Positions 1 through 8,440 of a stretch of 64,000 bases of DNA are shown in pieces. Each line of letters opens with the position of its first letter. Position 1 is the first letter of the stretch. Under the pieces are notes generated by a model that saw only the letters and a program-made list of their open reading frames with translations, was not told the DNA's origin and ran no database searches. This stretch comes from Treponema_B putidum (GTDB lineage: Bacteria; Spirochaetota; Spirochaetia; Treponematales; Treponemataceae), in NCBI RefSeq assembly GCF_007830595.1, contig NZ_VLLD01000002.1. The stretch is one strand, 5' to 3'. Made by a program: the position numbers and the translations under genes.

Positions 1-299
1 GTGATGAATGGCATTATTATATTTCGAGCAGAAAACTTACAGCTCAACAGCTATTGGATATAGCAAGAAAAGAATGGGTTGTAGAAACCATGCATTGGTT
101 ATTAGATGTTCATTTTAGAGAAGACTTTTGTCGGCTTTTAGATAAAAATCTACAACAAGCCTTGAACATAGGACGGAAAGTGGCGTTAAATTTGGTCTCG
201 CGATACAAACAAAAAAATGCACCTAAATCTTCTTTGTCACACATTATGTTTAAAGCTCTCATGGATATATCTTTTATCAAAAAAATATTACAAAATTGA
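1..299 (+). CDS. ISAs1-type transposase, C-terminal part (5' end outside window)
   Basis: The reading frame is open from base 3 to the stop at 299, so only the last ~98 residues are seen. The stretch HYYISS, then LLDIAR.EW, METMHWLLDV.FRED and the final RK.ALNLVSRYK block match the C-terminal end of ISAs1-family (DDE) transposases, where the HW..DV.F.ED segment carries the last catalytic acidic residue. It lies directly upstream of the AT-rich kinase/phosphatase operon, which fits an accessory insertion. Terminal inverted repeats were not identified. Whether the missing 5' part is intact cannot be seen. Confidence 0.8.
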   Translation, partial: DEWHYYISSRKLTAQQLLDIARKEWVVETMHWLLDVHFREDFCRLLDKNLQQALNIGRKVALNLVSRYKQKNAPKSSLSHIMFKALMDISFIKKILQN

Positions 300-477
300 T
301 TTCCATGGCGGTGTGGTAATATGGTATTTAGGTAGTCTATAGGATTGGTGATTAGTGTCGTATTATATTAGTTATATAGGTAATTATTACTTCAAAATAA
401 TAAAAAAAAGAGTATTTTTATTCATATTGAGAAATTTTATTTATATTTAGGGGTAAATTTATGAGGAGACTATTTTT

Positions 478-2097
478 ATGATAAATTCTAATTCTGTAGA
501 TGATAGTAAAAGAAAAAAAGCTATCAGAAAACTTGAAAATTATATTAAAACTAAATATATATTTATAGATACATGTAGTTTATTAGAACCTTCATCATAT
601 ATATTTTGGAGTTATGCGATGGAGTTTCTTGAGAAGTATAATAAAAAAATAACAATACCGTATAAATGCATTGAAGAAATAGAAAGACATGAAAAAAATT
701 TAGACAACCAATCTCTTGCAAAAAAAGCCAAAGAAACTAAAAAATTACTTGGTGTGCTAAAGAAAAAACAATTAATTAGTATACGGTATGATAAAGGAGA
801 TGGTTTTGCTGATAACTTATTCTTGACACGCCTTACGCAACATCGTATACAATATCCATTATTATTAATTACACAAGATAATAATCTTGCAAAAGATATT
901 GAGCGTCGTAATGAAGATAGATCGGTGAATGCATATAAGGTGCTTGTAAAACGAATAAGAAGTGATGGCTTATTGGATTCGTTTAAATGGCAAAATAATA
1001 GCAGAGGTAACAATATCCAAAAAGATCATGCAAAGCGAAAAAAAAATAATAAATATGACAATATTACAGCATTTGATAGTGTGACAAATTTACCATCAAC
1101 GCAGCTAGATATATCTTATATTCCAAAGGAAAATGATAATATTTATTTAGAAAACTCAAATGTGATACTGACGTTAAAAGAAAAAATAGCTTATGGAGGA
1201 GAAGGGGCCATTTATACTGTAAATGATGATAGGTATGTTGCTAAAATATATCGAAAAGAGGCAATTACAATAAGAAAATTTGAAAAAATTAAATTGATGT
1301 TAACTAAGAAAATAAAATATGATGGGATATGTTATCCGATATGCATGATTTTAAATTTAAGTGTAGAGTTTGTAGGATACTTAATGCCATATGCAAAAGG
1401 GAAAGAATTGCAAAAGTCTATATTTATAAAGCCTCTTTTTTTTAAATATTTTCCTAATTGGAGAAAGAGAGATACGGTACAATTATGTATTACTATATTA
1501 GAAAAAATTAAGTATCTTCATGATAGAAATGTAATTATAGGAGATATTAACCCAAATAATATTTTAGTTGTTTCACCTACTCAAGTATATTTTGTAGATG
1601 TGGATAGTTATCAAGTTGCAAATTTTCCATGTCCTGTAGGTACTATTAATTATACGGCTCCTGAAATACAGCGAAAACATTTTCCGGATTTTTTAAGAAC
1701 TATAGGAAATGAAAATTTTGCTGTAGCAACACTATTATTTATGATTATGCTTCCAGGTAAACCACCATATTCACAACAAGGAGGAGATGATCCTATAACG
1801 AATATAATGAATATGGATTTTTCCTACCCTCTTGGAGATAATTCAAACAAAAAAACTCCGGATGGAGCATGGCGATTTATATGGAGCCATTTAACATATG
1901 ATTTAAAATATGCATTTTATAATACTTTTAGAAAAAATGGAGACTATTCATCAGAGTATAATAGGCTCTCTGTAGATAAGTGGTTATCTCTTTTTAAATA
2001 TTATTTATCATTGCTTGATAGTGGTAAATATGGAGAACAAGATAAAATGTCAGAAGAACTTTTTCCAACAAGATATAAAAAAATACAAAATTTATAA
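478..2097 (+). CDS. PIN-domain / Ser-Thr protein kinase fusion, TerY-P (YegI-like) kinase
   Basis: A 539-residue protein with two recognisable parts. Residues ~25-145 look like a PIN nuclease domain: FIDTCSLL with D31, acidic E67 in IEEIERH, D112 in FADN and D134 in LLITQD give the four-acid pattern. Residues ~235-480 are a Hanks-type kinase: glycine loop GGEGAIY near 240, VAKIY lysine near 256, catalytic GDINPNN near 355, DVDSYQ in place of DFG near 374, and TAPEIQ closing the activation segment. The DxDSYQ and TAPE forms are typical of the kinase in TerY-P triads such as E. coli YegI. Start ATG at 478 follows GAGGAG. First gene of a five-gene run; the vWA and PP2C partners follow 28 and 834 nt later. 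The N-terminal PIN fusion is unusual for this kinase type. Function in defence or stress is inference. Confidence 0.82.
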   Translation: MINSNSVDDSKRKKAIRKLENYIKTKYIFIDTCSLLEPSSYIFWSYAMEFLEKYNKKITIPYKCIEEIERHEKNLDNQSLAKKAKETKKLLGVLKKKQLISIRYDKGDGFADNLFLTRLTQHRIQYPLLLITQDNNLAKDIERRNEDRSVNAYKVLVKRIRSDGLLDSFKWQNNSRGNNIQKDHAKRKKNNKYDNITAFDSVTNLPSTQLDISYIPKENDNIYLENSNVILTLKEKIAYGGEGAIYTVNDDRYVAKIYRKEAITIRKFEKIKLMLTKKIKYDGICYPICMILNLSVEFVGYLMPYAKGKELQKSIFIKPLFFKYFPNWRKRDTVQLCITILEKIKYLHDRNVIIGDINPNNILVVSPTQVYFVDVDSYQVANFPCPVGTINYTAPEIQRKHFPDFLRTIGNENFAVATLLFMIMLPGKPPYSQQGGDDPITNIMNMDFSYPLGDNSNKKTPDGAWRFIWSHLTYDLKYAFYNTFRKNGDYSSEYNRLSVDKWLSLFKYYLSLLDSGKYGEQDKMSEELFPTRYKKIQNL

Positions 2098-2125
2098 ATA
2101 TTTTTTAATAAAATAGGAGATTTAT

Positions 2126-2890
2126 ATGAAAAATGATGGAATGGTAATTATTGATGATTTAGTGGATAATCCAACAGCACGTATTCCTATATGTTTATGT
2201 TTGGATACAAGTGATTCTATGAATGCTGTAGAAGGTGGTTCGTATATTGAAACAGGAGAAACAATATATAAGGATGGTCGAGAATGGAGTGTGGTAGATG
2301 GTGGTGAAACTAGAATATCTGCATTGTTAGATGGAATTAAGTGTTTTTTTTCTTCTATTCGTAATGATGAAATCGCTTTATATTCTGCAGAAATTTGTAT
2401 TGTTACTTTTAATGATACGGCAAAATGTATTTTAGATTTTGAAAACATTGAGAGGCAAAATGATATATTGGAACTTGAAGCATCTGGGAATACAGCAATG
2501 GGGGAAGGAGTAAATTTAGCTCTTGACTTGTTGGAGTTAAGAAAACGTGAGTATAAAGATAAAGGTATTGACTCCTATAAACCATGGCTTGTTTTGATGA
2601 CAGATGGTGTGCCTAATGGAGATGAAAATGAGTTAAATAGTGCTATAGAACGAACATCCTTAATGGTTAATCAAGGAAAGCTTACGGTTTTTCCAATTGC
2701 CATAGGAAATGAGGTTGATAGGCAAATTCTTAATAAATTCTCGCCAAAACGTTCTGCTTTAAAATTAAAAACTCTTAAATTCGAAGAATTTTTTTTATGG
2801 CTAAGTATGAGCATTTCAAAAGTTTCACAATCAATCCCGGGTGAGAGTGTAAAGCTTGATCCTACTGATGGTTGGGGTATATTAGATTAA
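2126..2890 (+). CDS. TerY-like von Willebrand factor A domain protein
   Basis: A 254-residue single-domain vWA protein. The MIDAS metal site is complete: DTSDSM near residue 28 (DxSxS), a threonine in SGNTAMGEG near 121, and aspartate in LMTDG near 155. Size and motif spacing fit TerY/YegL-like proteins, which sit beside a PP2C phosphatase and a kinase in TerY-P triads. No signal peptide or membrane segment, so it should be cytoplasmic. Start ATG at 2126 is preceded by AGGAG. The family is proposed to act as a metal-dependent scaffold for the kinase and phosphatase; no partner evidence beyond gene order is available here. Confidence 0.85.
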   Translation: MKNDGMVIIDDLVDNPTARIPICLCLDTSDSMNAVEGGSYIETGETIYKDGREWSVVDGGETRISALLDGIKCFFSSIRNDEIALYSAEICIVTFNDTAKCILDFENIERQNDILELEASGNTAMGEGVNLALDLLELRKREYKDKGIDSYKPWLVLMTDGVPNGDENELNSAIERTSLMVNQGKLTVFPIAIGNEVDRQILNKFSPKRSALKLKTLKFEEFFLWLSMSISKVSQSIPGESVKLDPTDGWGILD

Positions 2891-2931
2891 CAAAGATCAT
2901 ATAAATAAACATTTATTTATGGAGTATAATT

Positions 2932-3957
2932 ATGTGGAATTCATTGTCATGTGCTGTGCAAGGTAAAGGTCATATAAAAAATAATATACCTTGTCAAGAT
3001 AAAATCTTCTCATTGTATGATAAAGATACATATGTTATTGCTTTAGCAGATGGATCTGGTTCTGCTAGACTTTCTCACTATGGTGCCGAATTTATAACAG
3101 AATATATTTGTAATAATTTATGCGATAAATTTGACAAGTATTTTTCTGAATCAAATGGTATGCTAGTAAAAAAAAACTTAGTTAATGATATATTGATAAA
3201 ATTACAACATAAGGCAGATACATTGAATTGTAATATAAATGATCTAGCATCAACTTTATTATTTGTTGCTATAAAGAAAGGGCTATATATAATTGGTCAT
3301 ATAGGTGATGGTGTCATAGGATATTTAAAAAAAGAAGAACTAAAAGTTGCCTCTGAGCCAAAAAATGGTGAATTTATCAATACTACTGTATTTACAACAT
3401 CCATTAATGTTATGGACTCAATGAAAATAATAAAAGGTTCAATTAATGATATAGAAGGTTTTGTTTTAATGTCTGATGGAAGTGAAAATTCTTTGTATCA
3501 AAAGGCTGAAAAAAAGATTTCAAATAGTATAAAGAAGATAATGAATTTATTAATTTTAATACCAAAAAATGAATTAGAAAATATGCTTGTAAAAACATTT
3601 GAATCTATTATATGTCAAGCAACTATAGATGATTGTAGTATTGTATTTCTAGTAAAAGACTTAGATTTATTTAAAGGATATAGAAATTTGACGGAATCTG
3701 AAAAATGTAAATTACTTAATTTAAATATCAACTATGATAGAAAATTTAATTATATAAGGGTAAGAAAAAGATTAAAACGGTTTGATACAATATTAAACTT
3801 CATGATACAAGAAAAGGATTTAAAAGAAATTTCAAAACACATACATTTAAAACCTAAATATACACAGAAAAAGTATATTGATAAACTTTTGATGTTAAAT
3901 TTTATAAAAATAAGTAATTCTAAATATAAAACTTTGATTTTTTTGGAAAAAGAATAA
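2932..3957 (+). CDS. PP2C-type protein phosphatase with C-terminal helix-turn-helix-like extension
   Basis: A 341-residue protein. The first ~235 residues carry PP2C motifs: ADGSGS near 40 (metal-binding aspartate), ASTLLF near 107, GHIGDG near 123, LMSDGSE near 181 and the late DDCS near 230. This is the YegK-like phosphatase of a TerY-P triad. Residues ~240-341 are an added lysine-rich tail ending in a segment (DLKEISKHIHLKP...YIDKLLMLNFI) that reads like a winged helix, so it may bind nucleic acid or a partner; that is inference. Start ATG at 2932 has a GGAG site. It would reverse phosphorylation by the upstream kinase. Confidence 0.82.
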   Translation: MWNSLSCAVQGKGHIKNNIPCQDKIFSLYDKDTYVIALADGSGSARLSHYGAEFITEYICNNLCDKFDKYFSESNGMLVKKNLVNDILIKLQHKADTLNCNINDLASTLLFVAIKKGLYIIGHIGDGVIGYLKKEELKVASEPKNGEFINTTVFTTSINVMDSMKIIKGSINDIEGFVLMSDGSENSLYQKAEKKISNSIKKIMNLLILIPKNELENMLVKTFESIICQATIDDCSIVFLVKDLDLFKGYRNLTESEKCKLLNLNINYDRKFNYIRVRKRLKRFDTILNFMIQEKDLKEISKHIHLKPKYTQKKYIDKLLMLNFIKISNSKYKTLIFLEKE

Positions 3958-3980
3958 TTTATATTATTTTTGAGGTGTTT

Positions 3981-5096
3981 ATGACATTAGATATCAATCT
4001 TCAAATTAATGGTAAAAATATAACTGATATAGCAACTTTGAAAGAAAATTTTTCTTTAGACTATATACTTGAAGCATACAAAAATAAAAAATTGGAAAAA
4101 TGGCTTATCGCTGGTGGTTTTATGGACTATTTGGAAAAAATCGTAGAAATTGATATAAATCAGTGTGATCTATATTTGGCAATGCAATTAATCATGGTTT
4201 TTGACATCCGATTTTCAAATATTGAGGAAAAAAAAATTATAGCCGCCTATACAAAATGTAATAAAAATGCAAGCTTTGATGAAACAAATATTATAAATCA
4301 TGTTCCAAAAAAGATACAATATATTATAAAAAATCCTACAGATAATTTAATAACTGAAAGTTCATTTTTAAATTTGAAAAAAAATATAATTAATAATATT
4401 TTATCTACAGAAATTGATTTTGAAATATTTATTGAAAATAAAATAAATGAAATGCTTGATCGTTCTTTGAAAACTCCAGATATCTGTGTTAAAAAAATAT
4501 TAGAAATATGTGAGAGTTATAATTATAATAAGTTGTCATTAATAGAAAAATATAATATACATATGACACTAATTAGAAATTTATTAAAAAATAATACATC
4601 AAAAAAAATCTTGCTTGCTAATAAAACGTACATAGATACTATATTGCGTGTATGTGATTTATATAAAAATACTGTTTTATCTGCAAAAAATTCATTTAAT
4701 ATTCCTATAGACATACTTACAATATTACTTGAAAATAAAGAAACACAGAGCATATTGATGAATGATGTGAATGAAAAAGAATATAAAAGCTGGACACAGG
4801 ATATCGGAGAACAATTATTTATAGATTGGATGGAAATAACTAACAAAAAAATCCTTGTATTATCCATTACTATATCGCGTAAGTATGAGGAAATATTCTT
4901 AACTCAATTTAATGAAGATAAAATTTTTTGTTTGCAAAATAAAAAAATGGAAACAAATAAATATAAGAAACAAACTGATAAAACATATTATACATTTGAT
5001 GATATAAAAAATTGCGTTATGAATGGATTAAAGATAAAAAGATCTAATAAAGGGTTTTCTCCTATTGTAAATATAGTATATATTGAAATTGAATAA
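3981..5096 (+). CDS. Unrecognised 371-aa protein of the kinase/phosphatase operon
   Basis: No family recognised for the full length. Residues ~15-55 (TLKENFSLDYILEAYKNKK, then LEKWL and YLEKIVEID) resemble a short helical N-terminal module seen in various bacterial signalling proteins, but that is a weak impression. The rest is mainly helical, rich in Asn, Lys and Ile, with no signal peptide or clear catalytic motif. ATG at 3981 is chosen over an in-frame GTG at 3975 because GAGG lies just upstream and the GTG falls inside that site. It sits 23 nt after the PP2C gene and 39 nt before the FRG gene, so it is probably co-transcribed. It could be an adaptor or a kinase substrate. Confidence 0.7.
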   Translation: MTLDINLQINGKNITDIATLKENFSLDYILEAYKNKKLEKWLIAGGFMDYLEKIVEIDINQCDLYLAMQLIMVFDIRFSNIEEKKIIAAYTKCNKNASFDETNIINHVPKKIQYIIKNPTDNLITESSFLNLKKNIINNILSTEIDFEIFIENKINEMLDRSLKTPDICVKKILEICESYNYNKLSLIEKYNIHMTLIRNLLKNNTSKKILLANKTYIDTILRVCDLYKNTVLSAKNSFNIPIDILTILLENKETQSILMNDVNEKEYKSWTQDIGEQLFIDWMEITNKKILVLSITISRKYEEIFLTQFNEDKIFCLQNKKMETNKYKKQTDKTYYTFDDIKNCVMNGLKIKRSNKGFSPIVNIVYIEIE

Positions 5097-5135
5097 AAAA
5101 GATGTATTTGATATTTTATTAACTGAGGTATAAGT

Positions 5136-6002
5136 ATGTTTGAATTAATAAAAGAAAAAGAAGCTCTGTGCAAAAAAGAGCATAGAGTTTCATCCTTATT
5201 TCAGTTTGAAGCTGAGTTGAACATGATAGATTTTAACTATTGTAATCCTTTTAATCAGCTCTTTTTCAGGGGACATGGGGATCGAAAATATAAAATTGTA
5301 CCAAGTCTTTTGCGTGAGAATGGTTTATTGGATGTGGAAGATAGACTCTTTAAAGATACTGTCATTGAAAATCACAATGAATTTGTAAATGATAGAACAG
5401 CTCTGGAAAAACTTGTCAAAATGCAACATTTTGGTTTACCTACCCGTTTGATGGATATAACTATGGATCCCTTAATTGCTCTTTACTTTGCATGTTGTGG
5501 TAATTATAATAAGGATGGTGAAGTTCTCATTTTTTCTATACCGTATGATGAGATAAAATATTATGACAGTGATAAAGTCTCTATTTTAAGTAATTTATGT
5601 AAAATGCCTTCATATCGAAAATCTAACACAAATGAATTGACTCATGTAATACAAGAAGAAAAAACTAATTTTTTTGACAACGATATTGAAGACAGTGACC
5701 TAAATACTGTCTTATGTGTTAAGGCAAAACAAAATAATCAAAGAATAATTCAGCAACAGGGGTATTTTTTTCTTTTTGGTTTATCTTTATTTACCGCTAA
5801 AAAAAAGATTTATAACGATTGGCTTATAAAAGACTACAAAATAATTATTGATAAAAATGCTAAAAAAAATATTTTAAAGGCATTATATAAAAAAGGGATT
5901 AATGAATATACCATGTTTCCTGATAAAAAATCATCTAAAGAATTAGAAGAAAATATACAAAAAACAGTGAAAAAATATCAAGACATGGTTAATAGTGTCT
6001 AA
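5136..6002 (+). CDS. FRG-domain protein
   Basis: A 288-residue protein with a clear FRG domain: FFRGHGDRKYKIVPSLLRE near residue 45 gives the defining F-R-G start, then MQHFGLPTRLMDITMDPLIALYFAC near 108 is the second conserved block, and QQGYFFLFG near 207 the third. FRG proteins are frequent in phage-defence islands, where the domain is suspected to be the effector; its chemistry is not settled. Last gene of the five-gene run, with no other gene after it on this strand before the repeats. Start ATG at 5136 follows GAGGT. Placement next to a kinase/phosphatase pair suggests phosphorylation control, which is inference. Confidence 0.85.
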   Translation: MFELIKEKEALCKKEHRVSSLFQFEAELNMIDFNYCNPFNQLFFRGHGDRKYKIVPSLLRENGLLDVEDRLFKDTVIENHNEFVNDRTALEKLVKMQHFGLPTRLMDITMDPLIALYFACCGNYNKDGEVLIFSIPYDEIKYYDSDKVSILSNLCKMPSYRKSNTNELTHVIQEEKTNFFDNDIEDSDLNTVLCVKAKQNNQRIIQQQGYFFLFGLSLFTAKKKIYNDWLIKDYKIIIDKNAKKNILKALYKKGINEYTMFPDKKSSKELEENIQKTVKKYQDMVNSV

Positions 6003-6071
6003 AATTTAATTTAAACATATCATTCCAATCCCCCTTTGCGTAGCTTGCCACCTAAAAGCGGCAAGCATCTT

Positions 6072-6874
6072 TGCGTCCGTTGCGGTTAATTTTTAAAAAC
6101 TTGACACAGACTAAAATACTCAAACACCGCTTCCATAGCTCGATCCAGCGGCAGGCAATGTTTCCAGTCTTCGATTGGGGCATTGTCGCCGTCAGCAGGG
6201 ATTGTGAATTTTAGCCCGTCAGGCAACTCCTGCATAATTTTATCTATTAGTTTATTTATTTTTTCCTTGTCCTTAGGATCTGCAAAGTCTCTTAAACTGC
6301 CGATAAGGCCGTCACGGAAGACTGGGACATCTATCAAATAATCCAAGCGGGAATTCCAACGCAAGTCTCCGTAAATATGGGTATAATAAAATATACGGGC
6401 AAGAGCCTCCGTTTTTTGAATATTAAAATATGGGAATATTTCTCTTATGCTTTTAATTAAAATTTCCTTACCCAGCTTAAACCGGACTTGACTCTTATAA
6501 AGATGAGTTTTAAATTCCTCTTTTTGTTTGAGATCCCAGATTTGCCATTCTTGAGTATTTAGCTGTTCGGCAAGCCCTTCAACCTCGTAATTATAATCCC
6601 AGCCCCTGTGGGCATAGTATTGGTGGGTACTTGCAGAGCTTTCGGGAGCAACAATTTCATCTGGATTTATGTCGGCTATATTCCAATCTCTAAAACTCTG
6701 CAAAGCCTCATTGAGTCTTTTTCCGTTTTTATCCTTTACGGTTGCATCCATTAAAACATAGACAGCATCCTGAATCAGCTTTAATTCTTCCTGTCTTTTT
6801 AAAGAAAACTCTTTTCCCAGTATATTTGCGATGTGTTCATCATGTACTTTTCCTGTTGCCATAAATACCTCCAA
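6072..6874. repeat. 803-bp direct repeat, copy A
   Basis: From TGCGTCCGTTGCGG at 6072 to CCAA at 6874 this is nearly identical to 8502-9304, with no length difference. Each copy holds the 258-aa orphan gene plus its ribosome binding site. Differences are scattered single bases, several silent. Copy A lies 2430 bp before copy B in the same orientation. Confidence 0.9.
6086..6862 (-). CDS. Conserved orphan protein, 258 aa, copy A
   Basis: I do not recognise a named family. The protein is soluble, without signal peptide or membrane helices, with charged helices and features such as a DPKDKEKINKLIDKIM segment and an acidic APIEDW segment near the end. ATG at 6862 is chosen because GGAGG sits seven bases upstream; an in-frame TTG at 6874 would include that site. 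Copy B (8516-9292) differs at only a handful of residues, and a third, truncated copy is at 7222-7320. In copy B the gene is divergent from an Rpn-type gene across a shared promoter region, and the same holds for the truncated copy, so the two may form a mobile or duplicated unit. Confidence 0.75.
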   Translation of the reverse strand: MATGKVHDEHIANILGKEFSLKRQEELKLIQDAVYVLMDATVKDKNGKRLNEALQSFRDWNIADINPDEIVAPESSASTHQYYAHRGWDYNYEVEGLAEQLNTQEWQIWDLKQKEEFKTHLYKSQVRFKLGKEILIKSIREIFPYFNIQKTEALARIFYYTHIYGDLRWNSRLDYLIDVPVFRDGLIGSLRDFADPKDKEKINKLIDKIMQELPDGLKFTIPADGDNAPIEDWKHCLPLDRAMEAVFEYFSLCQVFKN

Positions 6875-7221
6875 GTAAAATTGCTTGTTTCATAAAATTT
6901 CTACAACAAGTGTGTTAAAATCAGGCTATGCAGGTAGAAAACCCTGCATAGCGCTATTAGTTCAATATTATAACACATTGTTTAATATTATGGGAATAAT
7001 TCTATTGGTGCTTTTATTATTTAAAGGCGAAAAATCAAAAGCTTGATTTTTCTGTATTAGTAGTCTATTAAAAAATATTAACTAGATATAGTATAGTAAA
7101 AAATTAAAAAAATGTCAATGGATTAAAAAAAATTATAAGCCTTGTCCAAAAAACTGTGTAAATGGTTATTACATATTAACAAAAAGGAACCCTTTTGTCA
7201 AATAGTATGGCAAATTGATTA
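6863..7221. other. AT-rich gene-free stretch with small hairpins
   Basis: No convincing gene. The segment near 6965-7005 resembles the upstream region of copy B (9310-9350), including a minus-strand TATAAT-like box, so it probably holds the promoter of the 6086-6862 gene. A perfect hairpin with 10-bp arms (7029-7038 with 7043-7052, loop AAGC) follows. Around 7140-7170 there is CTTGTCCAAAAAACTGTGTA, which recalls the ends of some insertion sequences, but no matching second end was found. Confidence 0.5.
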
Positions 7222-7320
7222 ACGGCAAGAGGCAAACTCCTAAAATACTCAAACACCGCCTCCATAGTCCTATCCAGCGGGAGGCAGTGTTTCCGCTCTT
7301 CTATTGGGGCATTGTCTACT
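7222..7320 (-). pseudogene. Truncated third copy of the 258-aa orphan gene
   Basis: Reading the minus strand gives DNAPIEE.KHCLPLD, then MEAVFEYF, which matches the C-terminal ~30 residues of the 6086-6862 and 8516-9292 proteins. Everything upstream of that is missing: the sequence breaks off near 7318 and passes into a promoter for the plus-strand Rpn remnant. The terminal residues also differ (SLPLAVN). It is therefore a decayed remnant left by duplication and deletion. Confidence 0.75.
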
Positions 7321-7345
7321 TGGGGAGGAATAAATAACTTGACAA

Positions 7346-7374
7346 TTGAAAAAATCTATACTTTATGTTATAAT
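7346..7374 (+). promoter_or_regulatory. Sigma70-type promoter of truncated Rpn gene
   Basis: TTGAAA at 7346-7351, 17-nt spacer, TATAAT at 7369-7374. The same arrangement occurs at 9359-9387 before the second Rpn remnant, including the flanking GACAATTGAAAAA, so the promoter was copied with the module. Confidence 0.7.
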
Positions 7375-7395
7375 CTACCTGTGGGAAGGTACAAA

Positions 7396-7464
7396 ATGAG
7401 GAAAAACTCTGATGATTTAACCATTGCAGACGACTTTATGTTTTGCAAAATTATGCAGGCCTAA
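7396..7464 (+). pseudogene. Rpn-family nuclease/transposase, N-terminal remnant
   Basis: ATG at 7396 starts a 22-codon frame (MRKNSDDLTIADDFMFCKIM) matching the N-terminus of Rpn (PD-(D/E)XK, recombination-promoting) proteins and of the copy at 9410. Homology stops right after ATGCAG at ~7457, and the frame ends at 7464. The break coincides with the start of the toxin-antitoxin insert, whose left border holds GTTAGGC at 7471. So the Rpn gene was probably cut by that insertion. Confidence 0.7.
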
Positions 7465-7611
7465 ATAACAGTTAGGCGGACGGTGCAAAACACCGCTAAG
7501 GAGAGAAGCAAAAGGTGAAAAATATGTTTTTCAATTGTAAACTTACTTGAGCGATTTTATGAAAAAGTCTTATGTGTTTTATATTGTAATTTTTACTTGG
7601 AGGAAGATTTT

Positions 7612-7902
7612 ATGGAATATGCTACAATTCAGATAACAGTTCCAAAGGATATGAAAATTTATTTTACAGACAATTATAGCTGTGAATCAAACGAAGTACT
7701 TAAGCGAAATGCACTCCTTTTATATCCTTATGTCTACAAAAATGTAATTTCTCATGGTCGTGCAGCTGAAATTTTGGGAATAAAAAAACTTGATTTGATT
7801 GATTTATATGATGATATGGGATTTCCCTATTTTGATATGGATATAACTGATATTATGAAAGATATTCAAACATTTCGTTCTCTTAAAAAGATACTAGTAT
7901 GA
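7612..7902 (+). CDS. UPF0175-family antitoxin
   Basis: A 96-residue protein. YATIQITVPKDM at the start and the central segment with KNVISHGRAAEILGIKKLDLIDLYDDMG are the UPF0175 pattern: a short beta-strand followed by a helix-turn-helix-like region that recognises DNA. ATG at 7612 is taken because GGAGGA lies at 7600; an earlier in-frame TTG overlaps this site. The stop overlaps the toxin ATG by four bases (ATGA), so they are translationally coupled. It should neutralise the DUF3368 PIN-type toxin and repress the pair. The module appears inserted into an Rpn gene. Confidence 0.82.
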   Translation: MEYATIQITVPKDMKIYFTDNYSCESNEVLKRNALLLYPYVYKNVISHGRAAEILGIKKLDLIDLYDDMGFPYFDMDITDIMKDIQTFRSLKKILV

Positions 7903-8420
7903 TAGTAATTTCAGATACTACACCGGTTATTTCATTTTTAAAGATTGATCGGTTGGATTTGCTTGAAACACTTTTTGGAATTGTTCAAATTCCAAGAAGT
8001 GTTTTTGCAGAACTTACAGGAAATATTAAATATAGAGATGAAGCAGAAATAATAAAAAATACTACTTTTATTCAAGTGATAGACGATATAGATGAGAATT
8101 ATGTTTCACTTCTTCGCCGTTCTGCCGGTCTTGATTTTGGTGAAAGTGAAGCGATTTATCTTTCCGATAATAAAAAGGCGGATTTACTTTTAATGGATGA
8201 AGCAAGGGGGCGAGAGGTTGCAATTCGCATGGGTATTAAAATTATGGGAACGATCGGAGTTTTAGGACTTGCCTATGAAGATTCTCTTATTTCAAAAGAA
8301 GAAATCAAGCAGGCTATAGAGATTTTGAGAGACTCCGGTCGGCATATTAGCAAACGGCTTTATGAACAATTGTTAAATTTTATTGAAACTAATAATCGTC
8401 TAACACCCGCTTCAACCTGA
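7899..8420 (+). CDS. DUF3368-family PIN-like toxin
   Basis: A 173-residue protein with the PIN fold acids: D6 in ISDTTPVI, glutamate in VFAELTG near 40, GLDFGESEAIYLS near 79-90, and LLMDEARGREVA near 100, followed by the IMGTIGVLGLAY segment that is characteristic of DUF3368. These are ribonuclease toxins partnered with UPF0175. It overlaps the antitoxin by ATGA. An integron attC-like half site begins inside its last codons at 8398, as is usual for a cassette-borne gene. Confidence 0.85.
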   Translation: MIVISDTTPVISFLKIDRLDLLETLFGIVQIPRSVFAELTGNIKYRDEAEIIKNTTFIQVIDDIDENYVSLLRRSAGLDFGESEAIYLSDNKKADLLLMDEARGREVAIRMGIKIMGTIGVLGLAYEDSLISKEEIKQAIEILRDSGRHISKRLYEQLLNFIETNNRLTPAST

Positions 8421-8440
8421 CATTGCGTACGAGCTGCAAA
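8398..8440 (+). other. attC-like half site of an integron cassette
   Basis: GTCTAAC at 8398-8404 fits the RYYYAAC core, followed by ACCCG and CTTCAACC (L-box with the usual spare base), then CATTGC...GCAAATG as hairpin arms around GTACGAGCT. At the other side of the toxin-antitoxin pair GTTAGGC at 7471-7477 fits the GTTRRRY core. The right arm of the attC expected after 8440 is absent; the sequence continues CCGCCTAAATGACAG instead, similar to GCCTAAATAACAG found just before 7471. Interpretation as a cassette is inference. Confidence 0.4.

Noticed and set aside
612..1013. 133-aa open frame on the minus strand inside the kinase gene
   Set aside because: It is antisense to the PIN domain, has no ribosome binding site and is a by-product of A/T-rich codons.
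7140..7170. Possible insertion sequence terminal repeat (CTTGTCCAAAAAACTGTGTA)
   Set aside because: No opposite end, target duplication or transposase was found nearby.
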